Counted from the first letter of the stretch, positions 23,211-32,249 are shown. The stretch is DNA of 64,000 nucleotides from Halorubrum ruber (GCF_018228765.1 NZ_CP073695.1:1860001-1924000); one strand, 5' to 3'. The notes: generated by a model not told the origin, from the sequence alone. Numbers and translations are program-made.

Positions 23211-26102
23211 TCAGTCGGACTCCGCCTCGGCCGACCGGACGAGCGCGCGCAGCTCCTCGATAGAGTGCGGCTCGATCGGTTCGCGCGTCCCGTCGCTCGT
23301 GTAGAACAGGCTCGTCTCGACCGCCTTCTCGGGGAACCACTCGTCGAGGACGTGGTAGTAGACGCTGAGCTGCTTTTTGTACTCCGACTGGGCGCGCCGC
23401 GTCGCGTCCGTCTTGTAGTCGATCACCTCGACCCGGTCGGCAGTCACGTGGACGAGGTCGACGATTCCCGAGACGGTGACCCGGCGGCCGTCGACGTCGA
23501 TCGGGAGCGTCACCGGCTCCTCGACGTGTTTCTCGCCCGACAGCCCGTCGAGCAGTTCGACGATCCGCCGCTCGTGGTCGTTCGACGGCGTCTCGTCGTC
23601 GCCGAGGGCGTAGGCTTCCGCGAAGTCGTGGACGCGCGAGCCGAAGTCCATTCCCCGCGTCTCGGGTTCGGATTCGTGATCCGGGCCGGCCTCCCGACGC
23701 TCTCCGGCCTCCTCGAACACCGACTCGTCCATCAGCGAGTGCGGTGAGTGACCGATCGGCCCGTCCGGCGCCGTCACCGCGAACGGCAGCTCCGCGTCGC
23801 CCGGCTCGCCGCGGTCGAGCGGCTCGACGTCCGGTTCGATCTCCTCGACCGCGACCGGGAGCTCCTCGAGGAACGTGTTCGGGTCCTCCCCGGCAGCGAA
23901 CACGACGTGGCTCTCCGCACGCGTGACCGCGACGTACAGCAGCCGCCGCTCCTCGTCGTACTCGCGCGGCAGACAGCGCCTGATGACGTCGTGCCGCCAG
24001 TTGTCGTACACGTGCGGGTGAGCGCCCTCCTCCGAGTAGATCTTCCGCTGTCGGAGGCCGACCGGGTCGCGGTACCCTATCACGCTCGATCCGCCGCTCC
24101 GCGGCGGGAAGCGCCCCTCGTTCATGTTCGCCATGACGACGATCGGGTACTCCAGCCCCTTCGCCGTGTGAATCGTCTGAACGGTCACCGCGTCGTCGCC
24201 CGCGGTCGCGCGGACGTCGACGGTGCTGCCGGTCTCGACGCCGCGCTCGATGTGCCGGATCAGCTCCCCGCGGGTCGCCGTCGTCGAGTCGTGGACGGAC
24301 TGGAGCGTGTGGAGGAGGACGTCAGCGACGTCGCCCGCGTACCCGTAGCGGTCGAGGACGCGGCGCGCCACCGCGCCGACCGACTCCAGTTCGCGGAGCT
24401 CGTCGCGGAACTCCGTCGGCTCGGTCGGGTACGTCCCCGTCTCAAGGGCGTGATCGATCTCGTCGAACGCATACCCGGCCCGTTCGAGTACCACGGCCCA
24501 GCCGCGGTCGGCGTCCGACTCTAAGATTCGGAGCCACGCGAGCAGCAGCTTCGCCGGGTCGGTCCGAAACAGCTCGACCCCGCCGTCGTAGGCCACCGGG
24601 AAGTCGTACTCGGCGGCGACGTCGAGGAGCTCGCGGCCGTAGTCCCGCGTTCGCGTGAACACCGCGATATCCCCGTACTCCGGCGGACGCGGCTCGCCGT
24701 CCTCGCCCTCGACGGCGTAGTCGTCGTTACCGACTATCTCCTGGACCTTCGAGAGGACGGCCTCGTGTTCGTCCTCGTGGCGGATCCCCTCGACGACCGT
24801 GTTGTCGAAGGCGGCGTTCGAGGAGAGGGCGACGACGTCGTCGAGGCCGGTCCCGACTGTGTCGCCGCTCGACGCCGGCGTCACGATCGCTCGCTCGGAG
24901 AGGTCGATGACGGACTCGGTGGACCGGTAGTTCTCCCGCAGTTCGATCCGGGTCGGGTCGGGGGAGTCGAAGGGGACCCGATCCGCGTCGGCGTTGAGGT
25001 CGGCGGCGAACCGCTCCAGCCGCGCTTCGAACTCGAGGATGTTGTCCACGTCCGCGTACTGGAACGAGTAGATGCTCTGCTTCCAGTCGCCGACGACGCA
25101 GAAGTTTTCAGTTCCGGAGAGCAGCAACGCGAGCTTGAACTGGACCTCGCTCGTGTCCTGGAACTCGTCGACTATCACGTACTCGAACGTCGCCGCCTCC
25201 CGGGCGCGCTCGTCCTCGCACAGGAGGACGAACGCGAACAGCTGGAGGAAGCTGAAGGATAGGTAGTTGCGACGCAGCGCGAACCTGAGGTACTCGACGT
25301 ACACGTCGTGAACGAACGCCTTGAGCCCGTCGCGCTCCTCGTAGAAGACCTGCCGCGCCACGTCGTCGTCGAGCCGCTTCGTCCCGCGGCCGCCGCGGAG
25401 CGTCGACTTCGACGGCGCGTCCGCCCGGTACGCCTTGTCCCGGCCGAAGCCGCTCAGGTCCTCGCGCAGCTCCGACTGCTTTCGACCGTCGTTCCGAGGC
25501 TGGTTCGCGGCGTCGAACCGCTCCTGGAACGCCTCGAAGTCCCCGTCGAGGTGAGACTCCCCGTCCCGGTACCAGCCGTCGGTCGTCGGGAAGATTCCCT
25601 TCGACGCGAGCTCCTCGATCAGGTCGAGCACCTCGCCGGGCGCGGAGAGCGCCCGATAGAAGTCGGCGTGTTCCGGGTGGTCGTCGCGGAAGCCGCCGAA
25701 GAACTCGCGGAACCGCTCGGCCTCGATCAGCTCGTCTTCGAGGATCCGCGTCGAGCCCGTGATCCGCTCGTCGAGGCCGAGGTGCGTCGGCGCGGCGTAC
25801 CCGTGTTCCTGGAGGATCTCGTGGCAGTGCGAGTGGAACGTCCGGATCGGGGCGTCGGCCAGCTCCCGCAGCCCGTACCCGCTGTGGTCGACGATCCGCT
25901 CTTTCATCTCCGTCGCGGCACTCCGCGTGAACGTCGCTAAGAGCACGTCCTCCGGTTCCACGTCGGGTCGGTCGACGATCCGCCCGTAGCGACGGGTGAC
26001 GGCGAACGTCTTCCCCGTCCCGGGACCGGCGTCGACGAGGTACGGGCCCTCCGTGCTCTCGATGAGCTCCCGCTGGACGTCGTTCGGCGTCGGCTCGCTC
26101 AT
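23211..26102 (-). CDS. UvrD/AddA-like helicase-nuclease
   Basis: A 963-residue superfamily 1A helicase starting at ATG 26102 (MSEPTPNDVQRELIES). Walker A is DAGPGTGKT (24-32), motif Ia LLATFTRSAATEMKER, Walker B VIVDEFQDTS, motif III GDWKQSIYSFQYAD, motif V TIHTAKGLEYPIVV and motif VI RLLYVAVTRA. The C-terminus adds a RecB-type PD-(D/E)XK nuclease (MDFGSRVHDFAEAYAL, SGIVDLVHV, VIDYKTDATRR, YKKQLSVYYHVL). This is the AddA layout. The ATG overlaps the preceding nuclease gene's stop by four bases, so the two are likely one complex for double-strand-break end processing. Confidence 0.9.
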   Translation of the reverse strand: MSEPTPNDVQRELIESTEGPYLVDAGPGTGKTFAVTRRYGRIVDRPDVEPEDVLLATFTRSAATEMKERIVDHSGYGLRELADAPIRTFHSHCHEILQEHGYAAPTHLGLDERITGSTRILEDELIEAERFREFFGGFRDDHPEHADFYRALSAPGEVLDLIEELASKGIFPTTDGWYRDGESHLDGDFEAFQERFDAANQPRNDGRKQSELREDLSGFGRDKAYRADAPSKSTLRGGRGTKRLDDDVARQVFYEERDGLKAFVHDVYVEYLRFALRRNYLSFSFLQLFAFVLLCEDERAREAATFEYVIVDEFQDTSEVQFKLALLLSGTENFCVVGDWKQSIYSFQYADVDNILEFEARLERFAADLNADADRVPFDSPDPTRIELRENYRSTESVIDLSERAIVTPASSGDTVGTGLDDVVALSSNAAFDNTVVEGIRHEDEHEAVLSKVQEIVGNDDYAVEGEDGEPRPPEYGDIAVFTRTRDYGRELLDVAAEYDFPVAYDGGVELFRTDPAKLLLAWLRILESDADRGWAVVLERAGYAFDEIDHALETGTYPTEPTEFRDELRELESVGAVARRVLDRYGYAGDVADVLLHTLQSVHDSTTATRGELIRHIERGVETGSTVDVRATAGDDAVTVQTIHTAKGLEYPIVVMANMNEGRFPPRSGGSSVIGYRDPVGLRQRKIYSEEGAHPHVYDNWRHDVIRRCLPREYDEERRLLYVAVTRAESHVVFAAGEDPNTFLEELPVAVEEIEPDVEPLDRGEPGDAELPFAVTAPDGPIGHSPHSLMDESVFEEAGERREAGPDHESEPETRGMDFGSRVHDFAEAYALGDDETPSNDHERRIVELLDGLSGEKHVEEPVTLPIDVDGRRVTVSGIVDLVHVTADRVEVIDYKTDATRRAQSEYKKQLSVYYHVLDEWFPEKAVETSLFYTSDGTREPIEPHSIEELRALVRSAEAESD

Positions 26103-28771
26103 CGCTCGTCCCCCAACAGCAGGTCGCGGTTGTCCACGCGCCGGTAGTTCGGCTCGCCGGCAAGCCCGTCGACCGGGAACCGCTCCTCGCCGGCCCGCCG
26201 GGCGTTGAGCTCCTCTATGCGCTCGTCGACGAACGCCTCGAAGGCGTCTAAGTCCTCGCGGAAGAACGCCCGCTTGCGGATACCGTTGAACTCTCGGATC
26301 GCTTGGTCCACGCCCTTCTCGGCGTCGACGTCCGCGGACGTCGCCGCGTCGACGGCGGCGGTGAACCGCTCGGCGAACTCGGAGTCGCGCAGCTCGTCTC
26401 GCTCCGTCGTCTCGGGAAACGTCAGGGGCGCCACGATCTCCTCGTATGCGGCGTAGCCGAGGTCCTCGAACGTCTCTCGGCAGTCGTTGTAGCCGTCCAG
26501 CAGCCGCTCGAAGGCCTCCCGGGACCCGATGTACTCGTCGAACGAGATCGGGTGGTAGGTGACCGTCGTGAGCGCGTCGTCGAGGTCGGCGTCGCCCGCG
26601 ACGGCGTCGGCCATCGGTTCGAGGAAGTGGAAGAACGTGAACTCTATGCGCTCGTCCGGGCGGACCGTCCGGTAGTAGGTCAGGTACAGCGCGGCCTGGA
26701 AGTTCGGCGCGTCCGCCGGCGGGTCGAGCGCCGCGCCCTTGACGACCTGCGTGAGCCGCTTCTTGCGGCCGCTCTTGTAGTCGAGAAGCTGCGTCGGCGA
26801 CCGCACGAGGTCGATCTTCCCCTTCACGCCGAGGGCGTCGTCCTCGAACCAGCGCTCGGTGAGCGGGGAGTCGACCGGCTCGTCGAAGTGCTCGGCGAAG
26901 AAGTTCGTTCCCCACCCCGACGCCGGCGTGAGGAACTCGTCCGACTCTGGTCCCTCCTCGTCGAGGTACTCCGTTATCAGGTCCAGGCCGACGCGATACG
27001 TCCGGCGGCGGAGCGGCTCGTCGGCGGCCGAGAAGAACGCCTCCGTCTCCGCGAGCATGGCGTCGACGAGGTCGTCGAGGTCGGCCGCCGCGACGACGTC
27101 GGGGTGGTTCACGTAGAACTCCGCGAAGTCGTGGAAGAGGTTCCCCTCGACGAACCGCTCCTGGTCGGGGGTGTCGAGGAGCCGCCCGAAGAGGTAGTCC
27201 CGCGGGCTGTTGACGTAGCTGTTGAGCGTCGACTGGCTGACCGTCTCGACCGACTGGGGGTCGACCCCGGTCGACTCGCGCTCGAAGCCCGCGCCCGTCG
27301 CCCGCGGCCGCCGCCGGTGTTCGACCGAGTCGAGGTCGCTGAACCGCTCGAACTCCTCGTCGAGCAGGTCGCCGAGGTACAGACAGGGGGTGATCGGCTC
27401 CCCGCCGGCCGCGTCCTGAACGAGGTAGTACTGCCGGTCGCCGCTCTGGAGCAGGCGCTGGAAGCTCCCGACGTAGCGGTCGAACTGCGCCTCGGTGTCC
27501 ACCCACGGCCGCTGGGGCGCCGAGTGCGTCCACTCCTCGCCCATGCCGAGGTGGAAGACGACGGGGCGATCGACGTACGCGGAGGACTTCGCGTCGGCGA
27601 GGAGGACGCCCTCGTTGTCCCTGTCGACCGGGACCTCGTACGTCTGGAGGTAGTAGGCGAGCCGGTCGACGGCGCCGTCCGTCACGAGTTCGTCGGCGAG
27701 GCCGAGGCTCTCCAGCTCCTCGTCGAGCCGGCTCAGTTCCACGCCTGCCTCGGACGCGTACGCGTCGAGCGCCTCCGCGAACGTCCGGTCCTCGAGACGG
27801 TCGCGGAACGTTCGCAGCCACTCCACACCCGGTCGGTCGACCGCCGCCAGTCGCCGCTCGCGGTCGGCGATGGGCGCGTCGATCCCCAGCTGCGTGAGGA
27901 CCGGAGCGGCGTCGCCGACGGTCGTCTCGGATCCCCGGAAGCAGAGCCGGAGGAGCCGGACGAACGCCCTGTGGTGCGGGTCGTCGGCGAACCCCGGACC
28001 GCCGTAGAAGGGGACGTCCGCCGCCTCGAACGCGGACTCGACGAGCGAGGAGTACTTCCCGCCGCCGTCGAGGACGACGGCGACGTGCTCGGCGTTGCGC
28101 GCCGAGACCGTGTCGAGGAGCGCGGCGACGACGTCCGTCGCCGACTCGAAGACGTGGAAGGGCGGGTGGTCGAACGCCTCGTCGGCGAACAGCTCGACGC
28201 GGTCGAACTCCTCCGGGAGGACGCTCCGTTCCAGCTCGGTCAGCTGATCGTGGCCGACGACCGCGACGGACTGATCCCCATTGACCGACCGATCCCCGTC
28301 AACGGACCGACCCCCGGCGACCGACCGATCCCCGTCAACGGACCGATCCCCGTTGACCGACAGGTCCTCGTCGACCGTGTACTCGCTGAGTCGCTTCGAC
28401 GTCGTGCGGAGGGTCCGCATGACGTCGACGACCTCGCGGGTCGCGTCGTCGACGTAGGCGTCGTACTCCAAGATCGCGTCGAGGCGGCCTGTGTGTTCCC
28501 AACACTGGAGGACGTTCCCGACGGCGTACGCGACCGCCTTCCAGTCGTGGTCCGTCTCGGTGACCAGCTCGAGGAACGCGCGGCGGTCCTCCGCCTGCTC
28601 GCGCCGGCCGGCAGCGAGGCGACGCGGCGTGGTCGCGAACGTCCCGAAGTGCGGGCGGTCGAGGCGGCGGTTGATCGCGCTCGCCAGCGCGGCGTCGGGA
28701 GTCACGACGAGGTCGTAGTCGGCGACCTCCGCGTAGAGTGTCTCCGCGGGTTTCGCTCTCCGAATAGGCAC
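26099..28771 (-). CDS. AddB-like protein with C-terminal PD-(D/E)XK nuclease
   Basis: An 890-residue partner of the helicase. The N-terminal 500 residues look like a degenerate helicase (TPDAALASAINRRLDRP, VAVVLDGGGKYSSLVESAFEAADVPFYGGPG), without a Walker A. The C-terminal nuclease begins QSTLNSYVNSPRDYLFGRLL and contains GKIDLV and LLDYKSGRKKRL, the D...DYK catalytic pattern. AddB has the same organisation. No four-cysteine iron-sulfur cluster is obvious. Residues about 137-175 hold a repeated hexapeptide of RSVDGD type. It is the first gene of the two-gene operon. Confidence 0.83.
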   Translation of the reverse strand: MPIRRAKPAETLYAEVADYDLVVTPDAALASAINRRLDRPHFGTFATTPRRLAAGRREQAEDRRAFLELVTETDHDWKAVAYAVGNVLQCWEHTGRLDAILEYDAYVDDATREVVDVMRTLRTTSKRLSEYTVDEDLSVNGDRSVDGDRSVAGGRSVDGDRSVNGDQSVAVVGHDQLTELERSVLPEEFDRVELFADEAFDHPPFHVFESATDVVAALLDTVSARNAEHVAVVLDGGGKYSSLVESAFEAADVPFYGGPGFADDPHHRAFVRLLRLCFRGSETTVGDAAPVLTQLGIDAPIADRERRLAAVDRPGVEWLRTFRDRLEDRTFAEALDAYASEAGVELSRLDEELESLGLADELVTDGAVDRLAYYLQTYEVPVDRDNEGVLLADAKSSAYVDRPVVFHLGMGEEWTHSAPQRPWVDTEAQFDRYVGSFQRLLQSGDRQYYLVQDAAGGEPITPCLYLGDLLDEEFERFSDLDSVEHRRRPRATGAGFERESTGVDPQSVETVSQSTLNSYVNSPRDYLFGRLLDTPDQERFVEGNLFHDFAEFYVNHPDVVAAADLDDLVDAMLAETEAFFSAADEPLRRRTYRVGLDLITEYLDEEGPESDEFLTPASGWGTNFFAEHFDEPVDSPLTERWFEDDALGVKGKIDLVRSPTQLLDYKSGRKKRLTQVVKGAALDPPADAPNFQAALYLTYYRTVRPDERIEFTFFHFLEPMADAVAGDADLDDALTTVTYHPISFDEYIGSREAFERLLDGYNDCRETFEDLGYAAYEEIVAPLTFPETTERDELRDSEFAERFTAAVDAATSADVDAEKGVDQAIREFNGIRKRAFFREDLDAFEAFVDERIEELNARRAGEERFPVDGLAGEPNYRRVDNRDLLLGDER
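28258..28372 (-). repeat. 18-base coding minisatellite
   Basis: Within the AddB-like gene about six 18-base units encode hexapeptides such as SVNGDR, SVDGDR and SVAGGR in tandem. On the plus strand the units alternate between CCGACCGATCCCCGTCAACG and close variants. The repeat probably forms a flexible linker and may vary in copy number between strains. Confidence 0.8.
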
Positions 28772-28858
28772 GACTACCGCGACCCGGACGAGTCACAAAA
28801 AGATAGCGGGGACGCCGCCCTCGATCGTCTCACTCGTACAGCGAACGGTTGCTCCTCA

Positions 28859-29389
28859 TCAGGTGATCTCTTCGATCAGCTCGAATCCATTCTTGAACTG
28901 AACGCGGTCGTCGAACCCGTTTCGCGAGAGTACAGAGACGATTCCCTCACCAGCGTCGATGTCGGCTGTCACGATACACGCGAACGCTACGTCGCCCGTG
29001 TCGAGACGTTCCGCCGCAACCGCCGCGAGCGCGGTGTCCGCCTTCTCAATCTGATCCTCCCGTCGATTCGACGACCGTGCGATGAACGTCCGCACGTCGT
29101 CCATCACCTGCGACACGGTACCGTTCGTGTAGTCCGGTTCGTCAGCGACCGCCACCCACCCCGCATCGATCGCGCTGTTGATCGGGGTCTGGCCCGGTGT
29201 ACTCCGATCCGGTGCGCCACCGAGTTCGTCGTACACACGCTGTGGAATCACCAACGTGATGTCGTTCCGCCCGGCGAACCGCTCCAGCGCGGTGTACTTG
29301 TTGTTCCGCTGGCGGCCCCAGGCGACAAACAGCCCCGTATCCGCGACCCAGAGGACATCCGCCTGTATCGGATCGAATGCCCCACTCAT
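28859..29389 (-). CDS. PIN-domain protein, candidate toxin
   Basis: A 176-residue protein with the four-acid pattern of PIN ribonucleases: Asp17 (VADTGLFVAW), Glu55 (VYDELGG), Asp118 (EKADTALAAVA) and Asp143 or Asp145 (IVTADIDAGEG). It lies 11 bases after an HTH gene on the same strand, giving an antitoxin-toxin order. RNA cleavage as a VapC-like toxin is inferred; it is longer than typical VapC (about 130 residues), so a non-toxic PIN role is also possible. Confidence 0.75.
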   Translation of the reverse strand: MSGAFDPIQADVLWVADTGLFVAWGRQRNNKYTALERFAGRNDITLVIPQRVYDELGGAPDRSTPGQTPINSAIDAGWVAVADEPDYTNGTVSQVMDDVRTFIARSSNRREDQIEKADTALAAVAAERLDTGDVAFACIVTADIDAGEGIVSVLSRNGFDDRVQFKNGFELIEEIT

Positions 29390-29400
29390 CGCTGCTGCCG

Positions 29401-29994
29401 TCAGTCCGCTGTCTCCGGCGGTCGCTCGCTGGCACTCCGGATGTCCTCGAAGTACGGGTCGACCGACTCCATGTCGAGGACGACCTCTCGGAGGGCCTGT
29501 AAGACGGCGATAGCGAACGCGGGCTGCAGATCGAGTTCACGGGCAGCGACCCGCTCCGACATCTCGCCTTCGGCGTAGGGGATCGCGTACGTTAGTGCGG
29601 CCGCGAGCTTTCCCAGACCGTGCTTTTCGAGCAGGAGATCGAGATCCCGATCGCGGGGTGCGCGTCCGATCGCTTCGATGAGGATCGGAGTGACCGTGTA
29701 TTCGTCCCCGTCGAGGTCGACGGTGAGCGTGATCGGGACCGCCGAATAGACGTGCGTCTTCTGTTCTTCGTCTCGCGTCAATACCCCGAGCTCAACGAGC
29801 GTGCCCGTATCGGAGTACGCGGTCGTCCGCGGCATCTCCAACGCGTCAACGACGCCGTCGATCGTGACGCCCCCCTCACGGAGGACGAACGTGTACAGCC
29901 GCGCCAGCCGTGGCTCCTCCAACAGCTGGGCCACCGACAGGAGGCCGTTAACGGCGCGCTCAGGCCCCTCGGCGGTTTTTGACATACAATACAT
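29401..29994 (-). CDS. winged-helix regulator paired with the PIN protein
   Basis: A 197-residue HTH protein: LARLYTFVLREGGVTIDGVVDALEMPRTTAYSDTGTLVELGVLTRDEEQKTHVYSAVPITLTVDLDG is a clear winged helix with a beta wing, followed by an alpha-helical C-terminal half. ATG at 29994 or 29985 may be the start. This family commonly precedes PIN genes in haloarchaea (I recall it as DUF7437). It probably represses its own operon through the palindrome at its start codon. Confidence 0.75.
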   Translation of the reverse strand: MYCMSKTAEGPERAVNGLLSVAQLLEEPRLARLYTFVLREGGVTIDGVVDALEMPRTTAYSDTGTLVELGVLTRDEEQKTHVYSAVPITLTVDLDGDEYTVTPILIEAIGRAPRDRDLDLLLEKHGLGKLAAALTYAIPYAEGEMSERVAARELDLQPAFAIAVLQALREVVLDMESVDPYFEDIRSASERPPETAD

Positions 29995-30012
29995 AATTCA
30001 TGTGTTGTGTAA
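29982..30012. promoter_or_regulatory. inverted repeat over the HTH-PIN operon start
   Basis: ACATACAATACAT (29982-29994) and ATGTGTTGTGTAA (30000-30012) form an imperfect inverted repeat (9 of 13 positions) with a five-base spacer. It covers the start codon and the presumed promoter (TTATTAC on the minus strand), as expected of an autoregulated toxin-antitoxin operator. Confidence 0.45.
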
Positions 30013-30053
30013 TAACGCTTTGGGGCACGTCTCGGAACCGAGACTGAATCGTG

Positions 30054-31295
30054 TTACACCGACTCGCGTAACGCCCAAACGTCGCTCGCCGGGTCCAGAT
30101 TCGACGGTTCCGCGCCCCGTGAAGTCAGGATTCCGGCGTGATACAGCACCGCCTTCAGCTGGAACACGGTGGGCGAGTGGTAGACCTCCCCGTCGGTGAG
30201 GGGCTCGCGCTGTAACTCCCCGTCGGCGTTCAGGACGCGGCTCCGGACGTCGTCGTCCCCGCGGACGAACAGTTCGACCGTGAACGACGGGTGTAACTCG
30301 TGGAGGTACGCGACGACGTCCGGGAGGCTCGGCTCACTGATCCCGTCCTCGTGCATGTGCTGGAGCTCCTCGACGAGCAGCTGCGTCGCCGGATAGTCGT
30401 AGACGACGCGCCTCGTGAGCATGCCCCACTTCGGCGCAAGGTCACAGAAGCGCTCCCGCGAGCGCTTCCAGTCGTCGAACGTCGCTATCGCGGCCTCGAC
30501 CGACCCGTACTCCCGCAGCGCGAACCTGACGACCTCCCGGCCGAGGGGTGTCAGCCGGGGAGAGGCGGGTTGGTCGTCGATGAGGTTCAGGAAGGCCGCC
30601 CCCGTCCGGGCGTCGTCGGTGGCGCGCACGACGTGCTCCGCGAGGACCCGTTCCGTGTCGCGCTCGTGGGAGACCGCGAGGGGGTACGCGAGGTAGTTCT
30701 TCGGGTGGTTGAGGCCGAACGACTTGCCGGCGACGCCCTGCGCGCCGGCCTGGAACCGGATGGCCGTCGTCTCGGTCGTCGTTCGGTTCCCGACGACGCG
30801 CGGCGTTTCGACCGGATCGACGGTGCCGTCGGGGGCCACGCCGAGGACGCCGACGTTGAGTTCGCGAGCGAGGGTTCTGGCGGACTGGGAGACGGTGTCC
30901 GCCGGGACCGCGACGTACGCGGCGTTCGCCTCGTGGAGCCGGTCGTACGCCTGAACGATGCCGCGCTCGACGTCGGCGTCGCGCCGGTTCGTGTGGCCCT
31001 TCGCTTCGACGACCACCAGCGGCGGGTCGTCGCCGAGGCGGTCCACGGCCAGTAGCTCGTCGCTCAACAGTCGCACGCCGACGAGGTCGGGGTAGCCGGA
31101 GCCGACGCGGACGTGGTTGAACGGCGCCAGTTCGTCCGTGATCGCCGGATCGATGGACTCGTTCGCGAGCCACCGGTCGGACGAGAACTGCGTGTCGACG
31201 ACCGCGTACCCGTCGTCCGCGTCGGCGGGGAACAGACGGCGCTTCGCGTGCGCCAACACGCGCGGTTCCGAGAGCGGCGACGCCGCGCTTGCCAT
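30054..31295 (-). CDS. PD-(D/E)XK nuclease-like protein of unknown function
   Basis: A 413-residue protein. The N-terminal third looks like a restriction-endonuclease fold: GSGYPDLVGVRLL, then PPLVVVEAKGHTNRRDADVERGIVQAYDRLHEANAAYVAVP, giving D...EAK plus a helix. The rest is helical with winged-helix-like segments (LTPLGREVVRFALREYGSVEAAI) and LPDVVAYLHELHPSFTVELFVRG. It lies in an accessory region, so a defence or mobile-element role is possible, but no named system is recognised. Confidence 0.65.
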   Translation of the reverse strand: MASAASPLSEPRVLAHAKRRLFPADADDGYAVVDTQFSSDRWLANESIDPAITDELAPFNHVRVGSGYPDLVGVRLLSDELLAVDRLGDDPPLVVVEAKGHTNRRDADVERGIVQAYDRLHEANAAYVAVPADTVSQSARTLARELNVGVLGVAPDGTVDPVETPRVVGNRTTTETTAIRFQAGAQGVAGKSFGLNHPKNYLAYPLAVSHERDTERVLAEHVVRATDDARTGAAFLNLIDDQPASPRLTPLGREVVRFALREYGSVEAAIATFDDWKRSRERFCDLAPKWGMLTRRVVYDYPATQLLVEELQHMHEDGISEPSLPDVVAYLHELHPSFTVELFVRGDDDVRSRVLNADGELQREPLTDGEVYHSPTVFQLKAVLYHAGILTSRGAEPSNLDPASDVWALRESV

Positions 31296-31362
31296 GACGG
31301 TCAGATGTTATCACCGGCTCATGAAGATGGGGGTAACGGTGAGCCCGGGAGGAGGATATGGG

Positions 31363-31380
31363 TCATTATCGCGGTAATCA
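31363..31380. promoter_or_regulatory. operator-like motif, site 1
   Basis: On the minus strand TGATTACCGCGATAATGA lies about 70 bases upstream of the nuclease-like gene start (31295). The first 13 bases match the second site at 32249-32263 (TGATTACCGYGAT). Partial dyad symmetry is visible (ATTA/TAAT). Confidence 0.45.
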
Positions 31381-31391
31381 TTACTTCGAGT

Positions 31392-31454
31392 ATGACCTTT
31401 TACGACCGGCCGGAGGAACTCGACGCCCTCGACGCGGACGAACCCGAAGGGTAG
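31392..31454 (+). CDS. possible 20-residue microprotein
   Basis: ATG at 31392 opens MTFYDRPEELDALDADEPEG and stops at 31454. It is acidic and codon usage fits the host, but 20 residues give little power. It sits immediately beside operator-like site 1, between two minus-strand genes. It could be a real microprotein, the tail of a lost gene, or chance. Confidence 0.25.
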   Translation: MTFYDRPEELDALDADEPEG

Positions 31455-31472
31455 CGGACTGACCCGGCGGCG

Positions 31473-32249
31473 CTACTCGACGCCGAGTTCGCGGGCTGCG
31501 GCCGCGGAGATGGTGAGTCCGGCGTCGGCCGTAGTCACGCGTTCGTCGATCACGTCGTCGAGCACCTCGCGCAGTTCCGCGATGAACGAACTCGGCCGTT
31601 CGACCTGAACGCGCGTCGTCGACTTGTCGGCGTAGTCCAGCCCGCGGTGTCGGACGTAGGTCCGCGCGAACGACCGCCGGACCGGCCGAGGGACGTCCCA
31701 CACGACCGCGGGCAGGTGGTCGAGCGACGTCTTCGCGCCGGTCGGCGCGCCCATCGCGACGAGACACCGACCGAGGACCGTGCCGTCACACGTGGGGACG
31801 ACCTCGGTCGCGCGGCCGGGCGTGTCGGCGTTGCGGGTGCGCGTCTCGACGCCGACGCGCTCGAAGGCCGCTCGAATCTCCGCGGCGCTCACGCGTTCTC
31901 CCGGTGTCACAGCGGGAACGTAGTTGTCGGCGGGGATGCTCCCGCCGGCGAGGACGTGCGCGAGCAGATCGACGAGCGCGGCGGCCATCTCGCCGTCGGG
32001 ATCCGGATCGAGCCAGCTGCGGTCGATCGCCGTGTTGATCCCTCGAACCGGATCGGGAACGACGTCCTCGAGCCAGCCGCGGACGCGCTCGGCGGGGAGG
32101 TCGAGCGCACGGCCGACGCGCACTCGCCCGGCGGTCGGGTGTTCGGCGGCGTACTCGCGGACGCGGCGGTAATCGAGGACCTTCTCCCACGGGTCCGGAT
32201 ACACGCGATCGCCGTAAGTCCGGGAGAGGGCTTTCGCCGTGGGTTCCAT
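31473..32249 (-). CDS. unknown protein with HTH-like segment
   Basis: A 258-residue protein from ATG 32249 (MEPTAKALSRTYGDRVYPDPWEK). Residues about 35-75 (EYAAEHPTAGRVRVGRALDLPAERVRGWLEDVVPDPVRGINTA) resemble a DNA-binding helix-turn-helix. Later come ALVDLLAHVLAGGSIPADNYVPAV, a basic segment (RPVRRSFARTYVRHRGLDYADK) and a helical C-terminus. I recall similar haloarchaeal proteins, some homing-endonuclease-like, but cannot assign a family. An operator-like motif covers its start codon, so it may be autoregulatory. Confidence 0.6.
   Translation of the reverse strand: MEPTAKALSRTYGDRVYPDPWEKVLDYRRVREYAAEHPTAGRVRVGRALDLPAERVRGWLEDVVPDPVRGINTAIDRSWLDPDPDGEMAAALVDLLAHVLAGGSIPADNYVPAVTPGERVSAAEIRAAFERVGVETRTRNADTPGRATEVVPTCDGTVLGRCLVAMGAPTGAKTSLDHLPAVVWDVPRPVRRSFARTYVRHRGLDYADKSTTRVQVERPSSFIAELREVLDDVIDERVTTADAGLTISAAAARELGVE

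Noticed and set aside
23211-27821. A single 1536-residue helicase-nuclease protein
   Set aside because: The part upstream of 26102 is in the wrong frame relative to the AddB-like gene and is low-complexity Arg/Pro sequence; MSEPTPNDVQRELIES at 26102 is the natural helicase start.
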